NCBI RefSeq assembly: GCF_030053775.1
Contig: NZ_CP125669.1
Coordinates: forward strand, 1,421,962-1,485,961
Origin: Acinetobacter corruptisaponis
GTDB lineage: Bacteria > Pseudomonadota > Gammaproteobacteria > Pseudomonadales > Moraxellaceae
Reading direction: 5' to 3'
DNA length: 64,000 nucleotides
The notes under the pieces are model-generated. The model worked only from the letters and a program-made list of their open reading frames with translations. It did not search any database and was not told the origin of the DNA. Shown here in pieces: positions 20,146-29,047 of this stretch (position 1 is its first letter; every line of letters begins with the position of its first letter). A program made the translations under genes and the position numbers.

Positions 20146-20188
20146 GCGGCCATCCCCATTGTTTTCATTTGGGATGGTCTTTTTTTAT
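20146..20188 (+). terminator. Terminator after the large lipoprotein gene
   Basis: Stem GGCCATCCC / GGGATGGTC with a 13-nt loop followed by an 8-T run. Confidence 0.8.
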
Positions 20189-20258
20189 CTATAGAAGTTT
20201 CTTTCTTGCTCATCTTGATTTATCGTGAATTTACAATATAGAAATTACTTGAGGCAAT

Positions 20259-20609
20259 ATGTTACTCAGCAGCTTGGAATCTGTACCTGGCCATGAAATT
20301 TTACGTCAGCTTGATGTGGTGTATGGCAGCACTGTCCGCAGTAAGCACGTTGGTCGCGACCTGATGGCGGGTTTAAAAAATATCGTGGGCGGCGAACTGA
20401 CGGGTTATACCGAACTTCTTGAGGAATCCCGTCAGGAAGCCACGCAACGCATGATCGACAAGGCACGCGGTTTAGATGCCAATGCGATTGTGGGGATTCG
20501 CTTTTCCACATCGAATATTGCCCAGGGCGCGTCCGAGCTTTTTGTATATGGTACGGCTGTCGTGGTTCAGCCTATAGCACCTAAACTTCCTGATCCATTT
20601 AGCGCTTAG
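20259..20609 (+). CDS. YbjQ/UPF0145 family protein
   Basis: 116 residues, full length for the YbjQ (DUF74) family, which forms small cytoplasmic oligomers. Family stretches VYGSTVRSKHVGRDL, GGELTGYTELLEESRQEA and ANAIVGIRFSTS are all present. Family members are sometimes annotated as heavy-metal binding, but activity is unproven. Two bases separate it from a second member of the same family. Confidence 0.85.
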   Translation: MLLSSLESVPGHEILRQLDVVYGSTVRSKHVGRDLMAGLKNIVGGELTGYTELLEESRQEATQRMIDKARGLDANAIVGIRFSTSNIAQGASELFVYGTAVVVQPIAPKLPDPFSA

Positions 20610-20611
20610 GC

Positions 20612-21055
20612 ATGTCTATGAGTGGATTAATTTTTCAGATCGTTATTTTTCTGATTCTTTTTTCAGTCGGTTGGGGTTTTGGTCGTCATATCGAACAAAA
20701 ACATTTACGCGAACTGGATGAGAAAGAAAGGCAATTTGCCCATATCCGCATTGATACCAACCGCTTTGTTGAAACCTCAGCAAAAGGTCAATTGGTAAGC
20801 AGCAATGTGGTGATCTCACATGACTATTTTAAATATGTGCTTGCCACCATTAAAAACTTCTTTGGTGGTCGTCTCATCAGCTATGAGAGTGTGGTGGAAC
20901 GGGCACGGCGTGAAGCAATGGTTCGGCTCAAGCAGGAAGCACACAGGATGGGTGCAAACCAGATCATGGGGGTTCGTCTCAGTACCACTGAACTGGGCAT
21001 GCAAGGTGGCATGGTTGAAGTGTTTGCTTATGGTACAGCTATTTTAAATGAGTAA
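20612..21055 (+). CDS. Membrane-anchored YbjQ-family protein
   Basis: 147 residues: an N-terminal membrane helix (LIFQIVIFLILFSVGWGFG, ~6-24), a charged linker, then a complete YbjQ-type domain with GGRLISYESVVERARREA and ANQIMGVRLSTTELG. It lies 2 bp after the soluble paralogue, so both should be translated from one transcript; the pair may form mixed oligomers at the membrane (inference). Confidence 0.82.
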   Translation: MSMSGLIFQIVIFLILFSVGWGFGRHIEQKHLRELDEKERQFAHIRIDTNRFVETSAKGQLVSSNVVISHDYFKYVLATIKNFFGGRLISYESVVERARREAMVRLKQEAHRMGANQIMGVRLSTTELGMQGGMVEVFAYGTAILNE

Positions 21056-21074
21056 AAGGGAGCAAAAGCTCCTT

Positions 21075-21881
21075 TTACTTCACTTTGGTTTTACGAATCA
21101 TTTTATACAATAGGCTTGGTGACAAACGGGACACCAATACGCCCAGTTGTTCTTTCTTCCCGCCGACAACCACATATTCATCGCCTGCCATCAAAGCCTC
21201 AACCACACGCTGGGCAAATACATCGGCATCCAAACCATTTTCAATGGCTTCGTCCTGATGCCCCTGTGGCTTACCCTCACCATTTAAGGCATTAAAAGAA
21301 ACATTGGTTTTAACAAAGCCTGGAAAAACCACCGAAACCGCAACCCCATCTTTTGAAACCTCGGCACGAAGACTGTTCGCCCACATATGAATCGCCGCTT
21401 TGGCAGCTGAATAACTGGCACGATATTGTGTACCCAATAGGCCCGCCACACTGGAGACAAACACCACCCGACCAGACTTTTGTTTGAGGAATGTTGGTAA
21501 CACAGTCTTGGTAAAGAACACCTGTGAAAAATAATCCACTTCCATGATGGCACGTTCAGTTTGCATGGTGGTGTCCTGAATCAGGGCACGCTGACTCAGA
21601 CCTGCATTGTTGATGAGCCAGTCAATTCGACCTTTGCATGTCAAAACCTGTTCATGCGCATGACGTACCTGAGCTTCATCAGTAATATCTGCGGCAATTG
21701 AAACATGACGTTCTGGCTTGAATAAACCGACACGCACAGCTTCGAGTTCATCATAACGGCGTGAGGTCAGCACCACCTGCGCACCCTGCAAGGCACATTC
21801 CCTCGCCAGCGCCTTGCCCAAACCAGAAGAGGCGCCTGTAATCCATACCACTTTATTTTCAAGGTTTTTTAGCTTTGCCAT
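21075..21881 (-). CDS. Short-chain dehydrogenase/reductase (SDR) family oxidoreductase
   Basis: 268-residue classical SDR. The NAD(P)-binding TGASSGLG is at residues 15-22, NNAG at 91-94, the catalytic Ser in VSS at 143-144 and the YxxxK pair at Y157/K161 (YSAAK). The Arg-rich segment after beta-2 (TSRRYDE) suggests NADP(H). The substrate is not evident. It starts 12 bp after the upstream paralogue gene on the same strand and is probably cotranscribed with it. Confidence 0.9.
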   Translation of the reverse strand: MAKLKNLENKVVWITGASSGLGKALARECALQGAQVVLTSRRYDELEAVRVGLFKPERHVSIAADITDEAQVRHAHEQVLTCKGRIDWLINNAGLSQRALIQDTTMQTERAIMEVDYFSQVFFTKTVLPTFLKQKSGRVVFVSSVAGLLGTQYRASYSAAKAAIHMWANSLRAEVSKDGVAVSVVFPGFVKTNVSFNALNGEGKPQGHQDEAIENGLDADVFAQRVVEALMAGDEYVVVGGKKEQLGVLVSRLSPSLLYKMIRKTKVK

Positions 21882-21893
21882 ATCAACGATCCT

Positions 21894-22556
21894 CTATGCC
21901 TGATGACGCATAAATTTTAAGAAGTAATCCACATAAATGACCGCAACCTGCTCATCCAGTTGAGTACCTAGTTTTTCCAAACGTTTATAGCCTAGATGTG
22001 TAGTCATGTTGATCACGCCATTGAGGGTTTTATCCACCACAAAATTGAACTTCAGGCATTTTTTCGGTTCACGAATTAAATGGGTCACGCCAACATCAAT
22101 CACATCGGTCAGCAGTTTCAACGCATTCACCGTTTCATGACGGTCTCCACCAGCAAGCTTCTGGCTGGAGCTTTTCACCTGTTGTGCAAGCTGCTGTTCA
22201 ATTGGATAGGTCATGTAAACCTTTTCATCTTCAAGCTGGATGGTTTTGGAGAGATATTCCACCAAAGGAACCAAACGGTCATTGCCAAAGAATGAAACTG
22301 ACCACGGCATATATTTGCGAATGGCTTCCAGAATTTGTTGAATCACCTTTTCAGATTCACCCGTCTGGGAATAATGCTGGTTTTCCTGTAACAGCACCAT
22401 AAAAACCTGTTCAATCACTTCACAAGCCATTTCTGAAAGGACATTCCCCAACGCATTTGCCTGACTTTCCTTATTGCCCTGTAATAACTGCGCTCGAATA
22501 TGCGCAAATCTCGCGTATGTATCCGCATGAATATTTAAAAAAACGGCGGTGTTCAT
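21894..22556 (-). CDS. Conserved protein of unknown function, copy 2 of a tandem pair
   Basis: 220 residues, not recognised. It is a clear paralogue of the gene at 22674-23354: both share a core EVIEQVF.VLL near residue 50, SEKVIQQI..AIRKYMPWS near 70-90, and a highly conserved REPKKCLKFN.VVDKTLNGVINMT stretch near 160-185, ending YKRLEKLG. No signal peptide or membrane helix; mostly helical. AGGG lies 8 nt before the ATG. Confidence 0.7.
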   Translation of the reverse strand: MNTAVFLNIHADTYARFAHIRAQLLQGNKESQANALGNVLSEMACEVIEQVFMVLLQENQHYSQTGESEKVIQQILEAIRKYMPWSVSFFGNDRLVPLVEYLSKTIQLEDEKVYMTYPIEQQLAQQVKSSSQKLAGGDRHETVNALKLLTDVIDVGVTHLIREPKKCLKFNFVVDKTLNGVINMTTHLGYKRLEKLGTQLDEQVAVIYVDYFLKFMRHQA

Positions 22557-22586
22557 TCTAATTACCCTAATTCTTAGATTGCATAA

Positions 22587-22616
22587 AATAAGGGCTTGTT
22601 CAACAAGCCCTTATTT
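22587..22616 (-). terminator. Terminator between the tandem paralogues
   Basis: Long stem AATAAGGGCTTG / CAAGCCCTTATT around TTCAA with T-rich flanks. It would end transcription of the upstream paralogue, so the two copies are likely expressed separately. Confidence 0.75.
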
Positions 22617-22673
22617 TTCCATCAAACTGTTTTATATCATTTTTGGCTTTCTACACGCCGAATTTACCATATT

Positions 22674-23354
22674 CTATTCCGCATCGACATGCATAAATGC
22701 CAAAAAATGGTTGACGCAATCCGTCGCAGCGTCTGTATCCACCTGATTTCCCATCTTTTCCAAACGTTTATAGCTCAGATGTGCCGTCATATTGATCACC
22801 CCATTCAGGGTTTTATCAACCACGGTATTAAAATTCAGGCACTTTTTCGGTTCACGAATCAGGTTGGTCACGCCCAAATCCACAATTTGAACCAGAGTCT
22901 GAAATACATCCACCATGTCACTGATTTCATTATTTTTCAGTTTTGTCACCAAAGCATGGGCCTGCTGTACCAGATGTCGATCAATCGGATAAGACACATA
23001 GACCTGTTCATCATGGTACTTAATCATATTGGAAAAATAGTTGGCAAAGGGACAGAGGCGTTCATTGCCAAACAATGCAATTGACCACGGCATGTATTTG
23101 CGCACCGCACCAATAATCTGCTGAATGACTTTTTCTGATTCTGCCGTATATTTTTGCGTGAGCTGTGTGGGCTGGCGATTCTGAATCAGCAAAACTGAAA
23201 AGACCTGCTCAACAATGTCGCAGGCGATTTCTGAAAGAACCTCCCCCAACACCCGCGACTGACTTTCATGTGTTCCAGCATTCAGTTGCTGGCGGATTGT
23301 TTCAAATTGTCCGTGTGTTGCTTCATTAATTTTCAATAAAATTGAATAACTCAT
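22674..23354 (-). CDS. Conserved protein of unknown function, copy 1 of a tandem pair
   Basis: 226 residues from the ATG at 23354 (MSYSILLKINEATHG), chosen because AGGA lies 8 nt upstream; an ATG at 23363 would sit on that ribosome site. Same organisation as the copy at 21894-22556, with the conserved RKYMPWSIALFGNERLCP and REPKKCLNFNTVVDKTLNG segments. No known domain is recognised. Divergent from valS. Confidence 0.7.
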   Translation of the reverse strand: MSYSILLKINEATHGQFETIRQQLNAGTHESQSRVLGEVLSEIACDIVEQVFSVLLIQNRQPTQLTQKYTAESEKVIQQIIGAVRKYMPWSIALFGNERLCPFANYFSNMIKYHDEQVYVSYPIDRHLVQQAHALVTKLKNNEISDMVDVFQTLVQIVDLGVTNLIREPKKCLNFNTVVDKTLNGVINMTAHLSYKRLEKMGNQVDTDAATDCVNHFLAFMHVDAE

Positions 23355-23555
23355 CTGAACCATCCTTTTAGTTTTAGCATTCTTATATTGTTATTTTATG
23401 CATCTACATCTTTAATTATGTGATCCAATACACATAAATCTAACTTTTTTCCACTAAAAAACCAACGCATTTCGTCAGCTTTTTTAGATGAAAATCTTGG
23501 CGGTTTTTTTGCTACAATAGATCCAATTTTTTATTCAATTTTAATCTTCTGTACT

Positions 23556-26453
23556 ATGACTGACGCTCAATCTGCTCAAAATATTGCAACCACTTACGAT
23601 CCAACCGAGATCGAAAAGAAATGGTATCAAATCTGGGAACAACAGGGTTACTTCAAACCATCAGGTCAAGGTGAATCATTCTGTATCATGATTCCACCGC
23701 CAAACGTGACAGGTAGCCTGCACATGGGGCATGGTTTTAACAATGCCATCATGGATGCCCTGACCCGTTACAATCGTATGATGGGTAAAAACACCTTATG
23801 GCAACCAGGAACTGACCATGCGGGGATTGCAACGCAGATGGTGGTCGAGCGTCAACTCGGTTTGCAAGGTGTGACCCGTCATGACTTGGGTCGTGACAAG
23901 TTCATCGACAAAGTTTGGGAATGGAAAGAACAATCTGGCGGAACGATTACCAAGCAAATCCGTCGTTTAGGTTCATCTGTGGACTGGTCTCGTGAACGCT
24001 TCACCATGGATGAGGGCTTGTCCAATGCGGTAAAGGAAGTGTTTGTTCGTTTGCACGAAGATGGCTTGATCTATCGTGGCAAGCGTTTGGTGAACTGGGA
24101 TCCAAAACTGCAAACTGCTCTTTCTGACCTTGAAGTTGAAAGCAAGGAAGAAAAAGGTTCATTGTGGCACTTTAAGTATTTCTTTGAAGATAAATCACTG
24201 AAAACCAAAGATGGCAATGACTACCTTGTGGTGGCAACCACACGTCCTGAAACCTTGCTTGGCGATACAGCGGTTGCAGTCCATCCAGAAGATGAACGTT
24301 ATGCCCACCTGATTGGTAAAAATATCATTCTCCCAATTACAGGTCGTTTAGTGCCTGTTGTTGCCGATGAATATGTCGAAAAAGATTTCGGTACGGGCTG
24401 TGTGAAAATCACCCCAGCGCATGACTTCAATGACTATGAAGTGGGTAAACGCTGTAACTTAGCCATTATTAATATCTTTAATAAAAATGCAGAAGTGTTG
24501 GCTGAGTTTGAATATATCGCCAAAGCGGGTGAGCAAATTTCTCAATTGCTGCCTGCCCCTGCGGACTATATCGGCTTGGAGCGTTTTGCTGCCCGTAAAA
24601 AACTGGTTGAACAGGCGGAAGCTGAAAGCTGGCTGGACAAGATTGATCCGTATGACCTGAAAGCACCGCGCGGTGACCGTTCAGGTGTGATCGTTGAACC
24701 ACTATTGACAGATCAATGGTATGTGAAGATTGCGCCACTTGCTGAGCCTGCAATTGAAGCGGTTCAGGATGGTCGAATCAAGTTTGTTCCAGAGCAATAC
24801 ACCAATATGTATATGTCATGGATGCGTGACATTCAGGACTGGTGTATTTCACGTCAACTGTGGTGGGGTCACCGTATTCCTGCCTGGTATGATGCCGAGG
24901 GCAATGTGTATGTGGGACGCAATGAAGAAGAAGTTCGTGCCAAAAACAACATCGCTGCTGACGTCGAATTAAATCAGGATGAAGATGTACTGGATACATG
25001 GTTCTCCTCTGCGCTTTGGACGTTCTCAACTTTAGGTTGGACTGGCGATGCACAGAAAGATGCAGCCAATGATTTCCTTAAAACATTCCACCCGACTGAT
25101 GTGTTGGTGACAGGTTTTGACATCATCTTCTTCTGGGTTGCGCGTATGATCATGATGACCATGCACTTTATGAAAAATGAAGATGGTTCATCTCAGGTGC
25201 CATTCAAGACGGTTTACGTTCATGGCTTGGTACGTGATGGTGAAGGTCAGAAGATGTCGAAGTCCAAGGGCAATGTGCTTGATCCGTTAGACTTGATTGA
25301 TGGTATTGATCTTGAAAGTCTGGTTGCCAAACGTACTACAGGTTTAATGAACCCAAAAGATGCGGCGAAGATTGAGAAATCAACCCGTAAGGAATTTCCA
25401 GACGGCATCAATGCCTATGGTACAGATGCGGTTCGTTTCACGTTCTGTGCGCTTGCCAATACGGGTCGTGACATCAAGTTCGACTTAAAACGTGTTGAAG
25501 GCTACCGTAATTTCTGTAACAAGATTTGGAACGCAACCCGTTTTGTATTGATGAATGTTGAGGGACAAACCGTTGGGCAGGAAGCACGCCCTGATCTTTG
25601 GGAACTTCCTGAACAATGGATCATCAGCCGTTTACAGAAAGCAGAAGCTGCGGTGCATCAAGCCTTTGCCACTTACCGTTTAGACCTTGCAGCGCAAGCA
25701 ATCTATGACTTTATCTGGAATGAATACTGCGACTGGTATGTCGAGCTGACCAAGCCTGTGCTTAATGATGCCAATGTGTCAGAAGAACGTAAGGCAGAAG
25801 TTCGCCGTGTGTTGCTTGCAGTAATGGAAGCTTCTTTACGTTTGGCACATCCTTTAATGCCGTATTTGACTGAAGAAATCTGGCAAACCCTTGCGCCAAT
25901 GTTGGGCAAAGGTGGCGCAACCATCATGACTGCACAATACCCTGTGCCTGATCAAGCGAAGATCAATGATCAAGCCGAAGCAGATATGCAGTGGTTACAA
26001 GGCTTGATTGGTGCGGTACGTAATATTCGTGGTGAAATGGGCTTGGGTAATGCACGTTTATTGCCTGTATTGCTGCAAAATATTTCTGATGCTGAACGTG
26101 AGCAAATCACCCGTATTGAAGCGTTATTCAAGGCATTGGCGAAAGTTGAAAGCCTGACTTTCCTGGCGCAAGGTGAAGAACCACCACTTTCCTCTTCAAG
26201 TGTTGTGGGTCATGCATCGGTATTTGTTCCAATGAAAGGATTGATTGATCCGAAAGCTGAGTTAGGCCGTTTGCAGAAAGACTTGGATAAAGTTCAAAAG
26301 CAACATGATCAAATTGCCAATAAACTTTCTAATGAAGGTTTCGTAGCGAAAGCACCAGCAGCCGTTGTTGAGGGTGAAAAAGTCAAATTGGCTGAGTTTG
26401 CTGATCAGTTAAGTAAAATTAAAGCAAGTATGGAGCAGATTGCTGCGCTTTGA
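23556..26453 (+). CDS. valS: Valyl-tRNA synthetase
   Basis: 965-residue class Ia synthetase that charges tRNA-Val and edits mischarged threonine. The HIGH motif appears as HMGH at residues 56-59 ([15 protein letters not shown]) and KMSKS near residue 565 ([10 protein letters not shown]). The CP1 editing domain ([30 protein letters not shown]) is complete. The C-terminus is the valS-type coiled coil ending [14 protein letters not shown]. Length and domain order are normal. Confidence 0.98.
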   Translation: MTDAQSAQNIATTYDPTEIEKKWYQIWEQQGYFKPSGQGESFCIMIPPPNVTGSLHMGHGFNNAIMDALTRYNRMMGKNTLWQPGTDHAGIATQMVVERQLGLQGVTRHDLGRDKFIDKVWEWKEQSGGTITKQIRRLGSSVDWSRERFTMDEGLSNAVKEVFVRLHEDGLIYRGKRLVNWDPKLQTALSDLEVESKEEKGSLWHFKYFFEDKSLKTKDGNDYLVVATTRPETLLGDTAVAVHPEDERYAHLIGKNIILPITGRLVPVVADEYVEKDFGTGCVKITPAHDFNDYEVGKRCNLAIINIFNKNAEVLAEFEYIAKAGEQISQLLPAPADYIGLERFAARKKLVEQAEAESWLDKIDPYDLKAPRGDRSGVIVEPLLTDQWYVKIAPLAEPAIEAVQDGRIKFVPEQYTNMYMSWMRDIQDWCISRQLWWGHRIPAWYDAEGNVYVGRNEEEVRAKNNIAADVELNQDEDVLDTWFSSALWTFSTLGWTGDAQKDAANDFLKTFHPTDVLVTGFDIIFFWVARMIMMTMHFMKNEDGSSQVPFKTVYVHGLVRDGEGQKMSKSKGNVLDPLDLIDGIDLESLVAKRTTGLMNPKDAAKIEKSTRKEFPDGINAYGTDAVRFTFCALANTGRDIKFDLKRVEGYRNFCNKIWNATRFVLMNVEGQTVGQEARPDLWELPEQWIISRLQKAEAAVHQAFATYRLDLAAQAIYDFIWNEYCDWYVELTKPVLNDANVSEERKAEVRRVLLAVMEASLRLAHPLMPYLTEEIWQTLAPMLGKGGATIMTAQYPVPDQAKINDQAEADMQWLQGLIGAVRNIRGEMGLGNARLLPVLLQNISDAEREQITRIEALFKALAKVESLTFLAQGEEPPLSSSSVVGHASVFVPMKGLIDPKAELGRLQKDLDKVQKQHDQIANKLSNEGFVAKAPAAVVEGEKVKLAEFADQLSKIKASMEQIAAL

Positions 26454-26465
26454 TTTATAGAAAGT

Positions 26466-26503
26466 AGTGAATACGTATGTTAAGTACGTATTCACTAACA
26501 TTT
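26466..26503 (+). terminator. Terminator after valS
   Basis: Perfect 12-bp stem AGTGAATACGTA (26466-26477) / TACGTATTCACT (26485-26496) with a 7-nt loop and a short T tract after it. Confidence 0.75.
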
Positions 26504-26515
26504 TTCTGATTCCAA

Positions 26516-26983
26516 CTATAAACTTGCTCTTTTATAAAAATCACTTTCTTTTAGAAATTCAGCATATTGCCTTAATTTCAAAAGTTGCTTTTCTCTAGGT
26601 TTTATCTGTAGCCAATCTCTAACATCCAAGAAAATATCATTTTCAATATCCCATATTTGCTTATAGCGAATATCAATCTTTTTTTGTCCATTAACAAATA
26701 ATTGAAAGGTATTTTTAAGAAAACCATCTTTTTGATTTATAGTTAAACTCTCATCATCTAGGCGATACAACTCCCTATCAAATAAAAAGTATATAAACTC
26801 TCCATAACCCAGAATTGCCGCTAATTTCCTCTGTTTATCGACTTCAGCATAAAGCCCACATCCATTTGATGCTCGCTGATTTCGGGATATATTTGATCGT
26901 TCCAACTCTTTACTTACAAAGTTAAAGTAGTAAAGTTTATCTTCATGATCAATGCTTAAAAATATTATTGGGTTATTTTCCAT
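26516..26983 (-). CDS. Hypothetical protein
   Basis: 155 residues, not recognised. It begins MENNPIIFLSIDHEDKLYYFNF and ends with a Lys/Glu-rich helical stretch (IKPREKQLLKLRQYAEFLKES). No signal peptide or membrane helix. The coding sequence is more AT-rich than valS next to it, which fits an accessory gene. Confidence 0.55.
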   Translation of the reverse strand: MENNPIIFLSIDHEDKLYYFNFVSKELERSNISRNQRASNGCGLYAEVDKQRKLAAILGYGEFIYFLFDRELYRLDDESLTINQKDGFLKNTFQLFVNGQKKIDIRYKQIWDIENDIFLDVRDWLQIKPREKQLLKLRQYAEFLKESDFYKRASL

Positions 26984-27077
26984 TCGTTAATATCCGAATA
27001 AATTTAATATTCCTATGTTGCTGAATTCTATTAATACCACAAGGAGTAAATTTCTAACATAAATTCGATATATGATA

Positions 27078-27118
27078 TTCCCTCTCCTCTCAGGAGAGGG
27101 TCAGGGAGAGGTCGGATT
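27078..27118. repeat. Interspersed G/A- and C/T-rich repeat, right-hand end of the DUF559 gene
   Basis: ccctctcctctcaggagagg and the following agggagagg form a dyad of the type found between genes in many proteobacteria. It contributes the last codons of the DUF559 gene. Related copies lie at about 27494-27530 and 27571-27618, on the other side of the gene. Confidence 0.5.
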
Positions 27119-27472
27119 GGAAAGCTCGCAACATATATTCCATAAATCTCCCAAAACTGCTTCCGTATTTCTGAGCACATCATGATTCCAATATCGAATA
27201 ACCTTGAAATCTAAAGCTTCTAAAAACTTAGTTCGTTCAGCATCATATTCAATCGCATCAGTTTTAGCATGCTGACCACCATCCAATTCAATCACCAAAC
27301 CTAGTTCATGGCAGTAAAAATCCACAATATACGGCGCAATCACATGCTGGCGACGAAACTTTAGATTCATAAATCGTTTAGCGCGGAGTATCTGCCACAT
27401 CAGGCTTTCTGCTTCTGTAGCATTTGTCCTCATGGTTTTAGCGAATATTAATAATTGTGGGTCTAATTTCAT
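27101..27472 (-). CDS. DUF559 family endonuclease-like protein
   Basis: 123 residues of the DUF559 family, related to the very-short-patch-repair (Vsr) fold. The central KFRRQHVIAPYIVDFYCHELGLVIELDGGQHA holds the acidic residues and the ELDG motif expected of a PD-(D/E)XK-like active site, with a Trp-Asn-His segment (VIRYWNHDVL) after it. The role is unknown. The last residues are encoded within a C/T-rich repeat, and similar repeats lie upstream, suggesting the gene travelled or was copied with them. Confidence 0.8.
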   Translation of the reverse strand: MKLDPQLLIFAKTMRTNATEAESLMWQILRAKRFMNLKFRRQHVIAPYIVDFYCHELGLVIELDGGQHAKTDAIEYDAERTKFLEALDFKVIRYWNHDVLRNTEAVLGDLWNICCELSNPTSP

Positions 27473-27785
27473 TTTTTATTTTCCATTTTAATTACCCTCA
27501 CCCCAGCCCTCTCCCACAGGGAGAGGGAGAACAGCTAATTATATGCAAAAAATAATTAAAGTTGATGTTCCCTCTCCTTTTAGGAGATGAGGAACGATTG
27601 TAGTTCCGCAAGGGAGAGGTGCTTTTGCAGATTAAAGCGTACCTGTCCCACTCACCTTTTTATATGCTTTAAGCCTTTTCCCACTTCAACTGCTGCCTTA
27701 AATCAGTACAATCGGCATCTTATGCTTGCTAGACTCGCCTTACAAAATGTACAATTAAAATGTACATCTAAATAGGACAAATAAT
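27473..27785. other. Gene-less spacer with C/T-rich repeats
   Basis: About 313 bp. It holds a dyad with ccctctcccacagggagagg at about 27508-27527 and a second degenerate copy at 27571-27618, then the promoter region of the antitoxin gene. A 62-codon frame at 27587 lies inside the repeats and is not supported. Confidence 0.5.
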
Positions 27786-28058
27786 ATGAACAACATTCCA
27801 TTTAGCCAAGTCCGAGCCAATCTTGCACAACTGATACAACAAAGCAAACAAGGTCAACCGATTTTTATTTCACAACGAGGGCAAACCTCTGCGGTGCTAT
27901 TATCTTTCAATGACTATCAAAAATTAGGCAATCAACCACAAACTCTTATGCAGGCATGGTCAGCATGGCATCAACAACATATACAAGATTTACAAAATGA
28001 GACTGATGATTTTCAGCCTGAACGCTCACAAGAACAGGGGCGAGATTTTTCATGGTAA
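27786..28058 (+). CDS. Phd/YefM-family antitoxin
   Basis: 90 residues. The N-terminal ~55 residues carry the Phd/YefM DNA-binding fold (FSQVRANLAQLIQQSKQGQPIFISQRGQTSAVLLSFNDYQKL). The C-terminal part is the acidic and flexible region that would wrap the toxin. It overlaps the downstream PIN-domain gene by 7 bp. The complex is expected to repress its own promoter. Confidence 0.88.
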   Translation: MNNIPFSQVRANLAQLIQQSKQGQPIFISQRGQTSAVLLSFNDYQKLGNQPQTLMQAWSAWHQQHIQDLQNETDDFQPERSQEQGRDFSW

Positions 28059-28486
28059 ATCCTACCCTCTCTCATATTAGCTACCTTTTAGATACCAACA
28101 TCATTTCTGAATTAATCAAGCCACAACCCAATCAGCATATCATTTCGCAATTTCAACTGTATCAACATGAAATTGCGATTCCGAGCTTAGTTTGGCATGA
28201 ACTTCGGTTTGGTTGGCTTAAAATGCCTCAAGGGCAACGTAAAGAAATGATTGGTTCTTTTTTACATGACATTGTCAGTCTGATTCCCATTCTTTCTTAT
28301 CATGAATCTGCTGCCAAAATTCATGCTGAAATTCGCTTAGAAGCACAACAAAATGGGCTTAATCTTCCCTTTGCAGATGGACAGATTGCAGCAATCGCAA
28401 TGGCTCAAGGCTTACCTTTAGTCACTCGTAATAGCAAAGACTTTCAAAATATTTCAGGTTTAAGGTTGGTCAATTGGTTTAGATAA
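28052..28486 (+). CDS. VapC-type PIN-domain ribonuclease toxin
   Basis: 144-residue PIN domain. Its acidic active site can be followed: YLLDTNIISELI (first Asp near residue 14 and Glu near 19), LVWHELRFGW (Glu near 45) and LPFADGQIAAIAMAQGLPLVTRNSKDF (Asp near residues 109 and 128). Such toxins cleave RNA, often tRNA. It begins inside the antitoxin gene, the usual toxin-antitoxin coupling. Its 3' end overlaps the convergent DUF6176 gene by 27 bp. Confidence 0.88.
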   Translation: MVNPTLSHISYLLDTNIISELIKPQPNQHIISQFQLYQHEIAIPSLVWHELRFGWLKMPQGQRKEMIGSFLHDIVSLIPILSYHESAAKIHAEIRLEAQQNGLNLPFADGQIAAIAMAQGLPLVTRNSKDFQNISGLRLVNWFR

Positions 28487-28819
28487 CCCGCATTTTTCCG
28501 TATTCTCCAAATCCAGCAACAACGTTGCATGATAGCCTTTTGCCCAATTTTGCTTAAACGCTTTATGCACCTGATCAATTGCAGCCGCACTTTGCTTCCC
28601 CACCGCAAAGGCATGTTCAATATCATCGGCCCGCATAAACACCATGAGAAAATCCTCACCCTCAATATTGACATGAAACCAAGATTCAAGGCTGACTCCC
28701 TCATGCTTTAAGGTGTCAATCGCCTCGTCTTTTCTTGCCGAAAGCTCATTTTTCCAAGCCTCAACATTTTCCATCACATCAGGTTTCAGCTTAATCAAAC
28801 GCGCAACAACATCAGTCAT
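28460..28819 (-). CDS. DUF6176 family protein
   Basis: 119 residues, similar to small DUF6176 proteins with a ferredoxin-like fold: RLIKLKPDVMENVEAWKNEL at the N-terminus, then GVSLESWFHVNIEGEDFLMVFMRADD. No catalytic role is known. It converges on, and overlaps by 27 bp, the vapC-type gene, so its own 3' end may have been shaped by the arrival of that pair. Confidence 0.65.
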   Translation of the reverse strand: MTDVVARLIKLKPDVMENVEAWKNELSARKDEAIDTLKHEGVSLESWFHVNIEGEDFLMVFMRADDIEHAFAVGKQSAAAIDQVHKAFKQNWAKGYHATLLLDLENTEKCGLSKPIDQP

Positions 28820-28900
28820 TCTATTTCCCCTCTATAAAACTGTGCTCTTTTTAAGCAAATCGCACCACTTTTCACCAAAATTACAATTTAATTTCTAAAT

Positions 28901-28917
28901 TGGTGCATTTTTTGCAT
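28901..28917 (+). promoter_or_regulatory. Sigma-54-like promoter of amt
   Basis: TGGTGCATTTTTTGCAT has the -24 GG (28902-28903) and -12 GC (28914-28915) separated by exactly 10 bp, as in RpoN promoters. GCACCA/TGGTGCA half-sites at 28862-28867 and 28983-28990 resemble NtrC boxes. Nitrogen control of amt by NtrC-RpoN is common in proteobacteria; here it is inferred. Confidence 0.6.
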
Positions 28918-29047
28918 TATAGATTTCATCAAATTAAGTTGTTCTGTTACAACTTAAGTTTTTAGATTTACTAAATCTATTTTGGTGCAAAAAACGAATC
29001 AAATATTTGCATCAAAACCAAATTTAGCACTTTTTTTGAGCACCACT

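Noticed and set aside
28982..29047. Longer amt reading frame from TTG
   Set aside because: Adds 22 polar residues before the first helix with no ribosome site; the ATG at 29048 fits Amt proteins.
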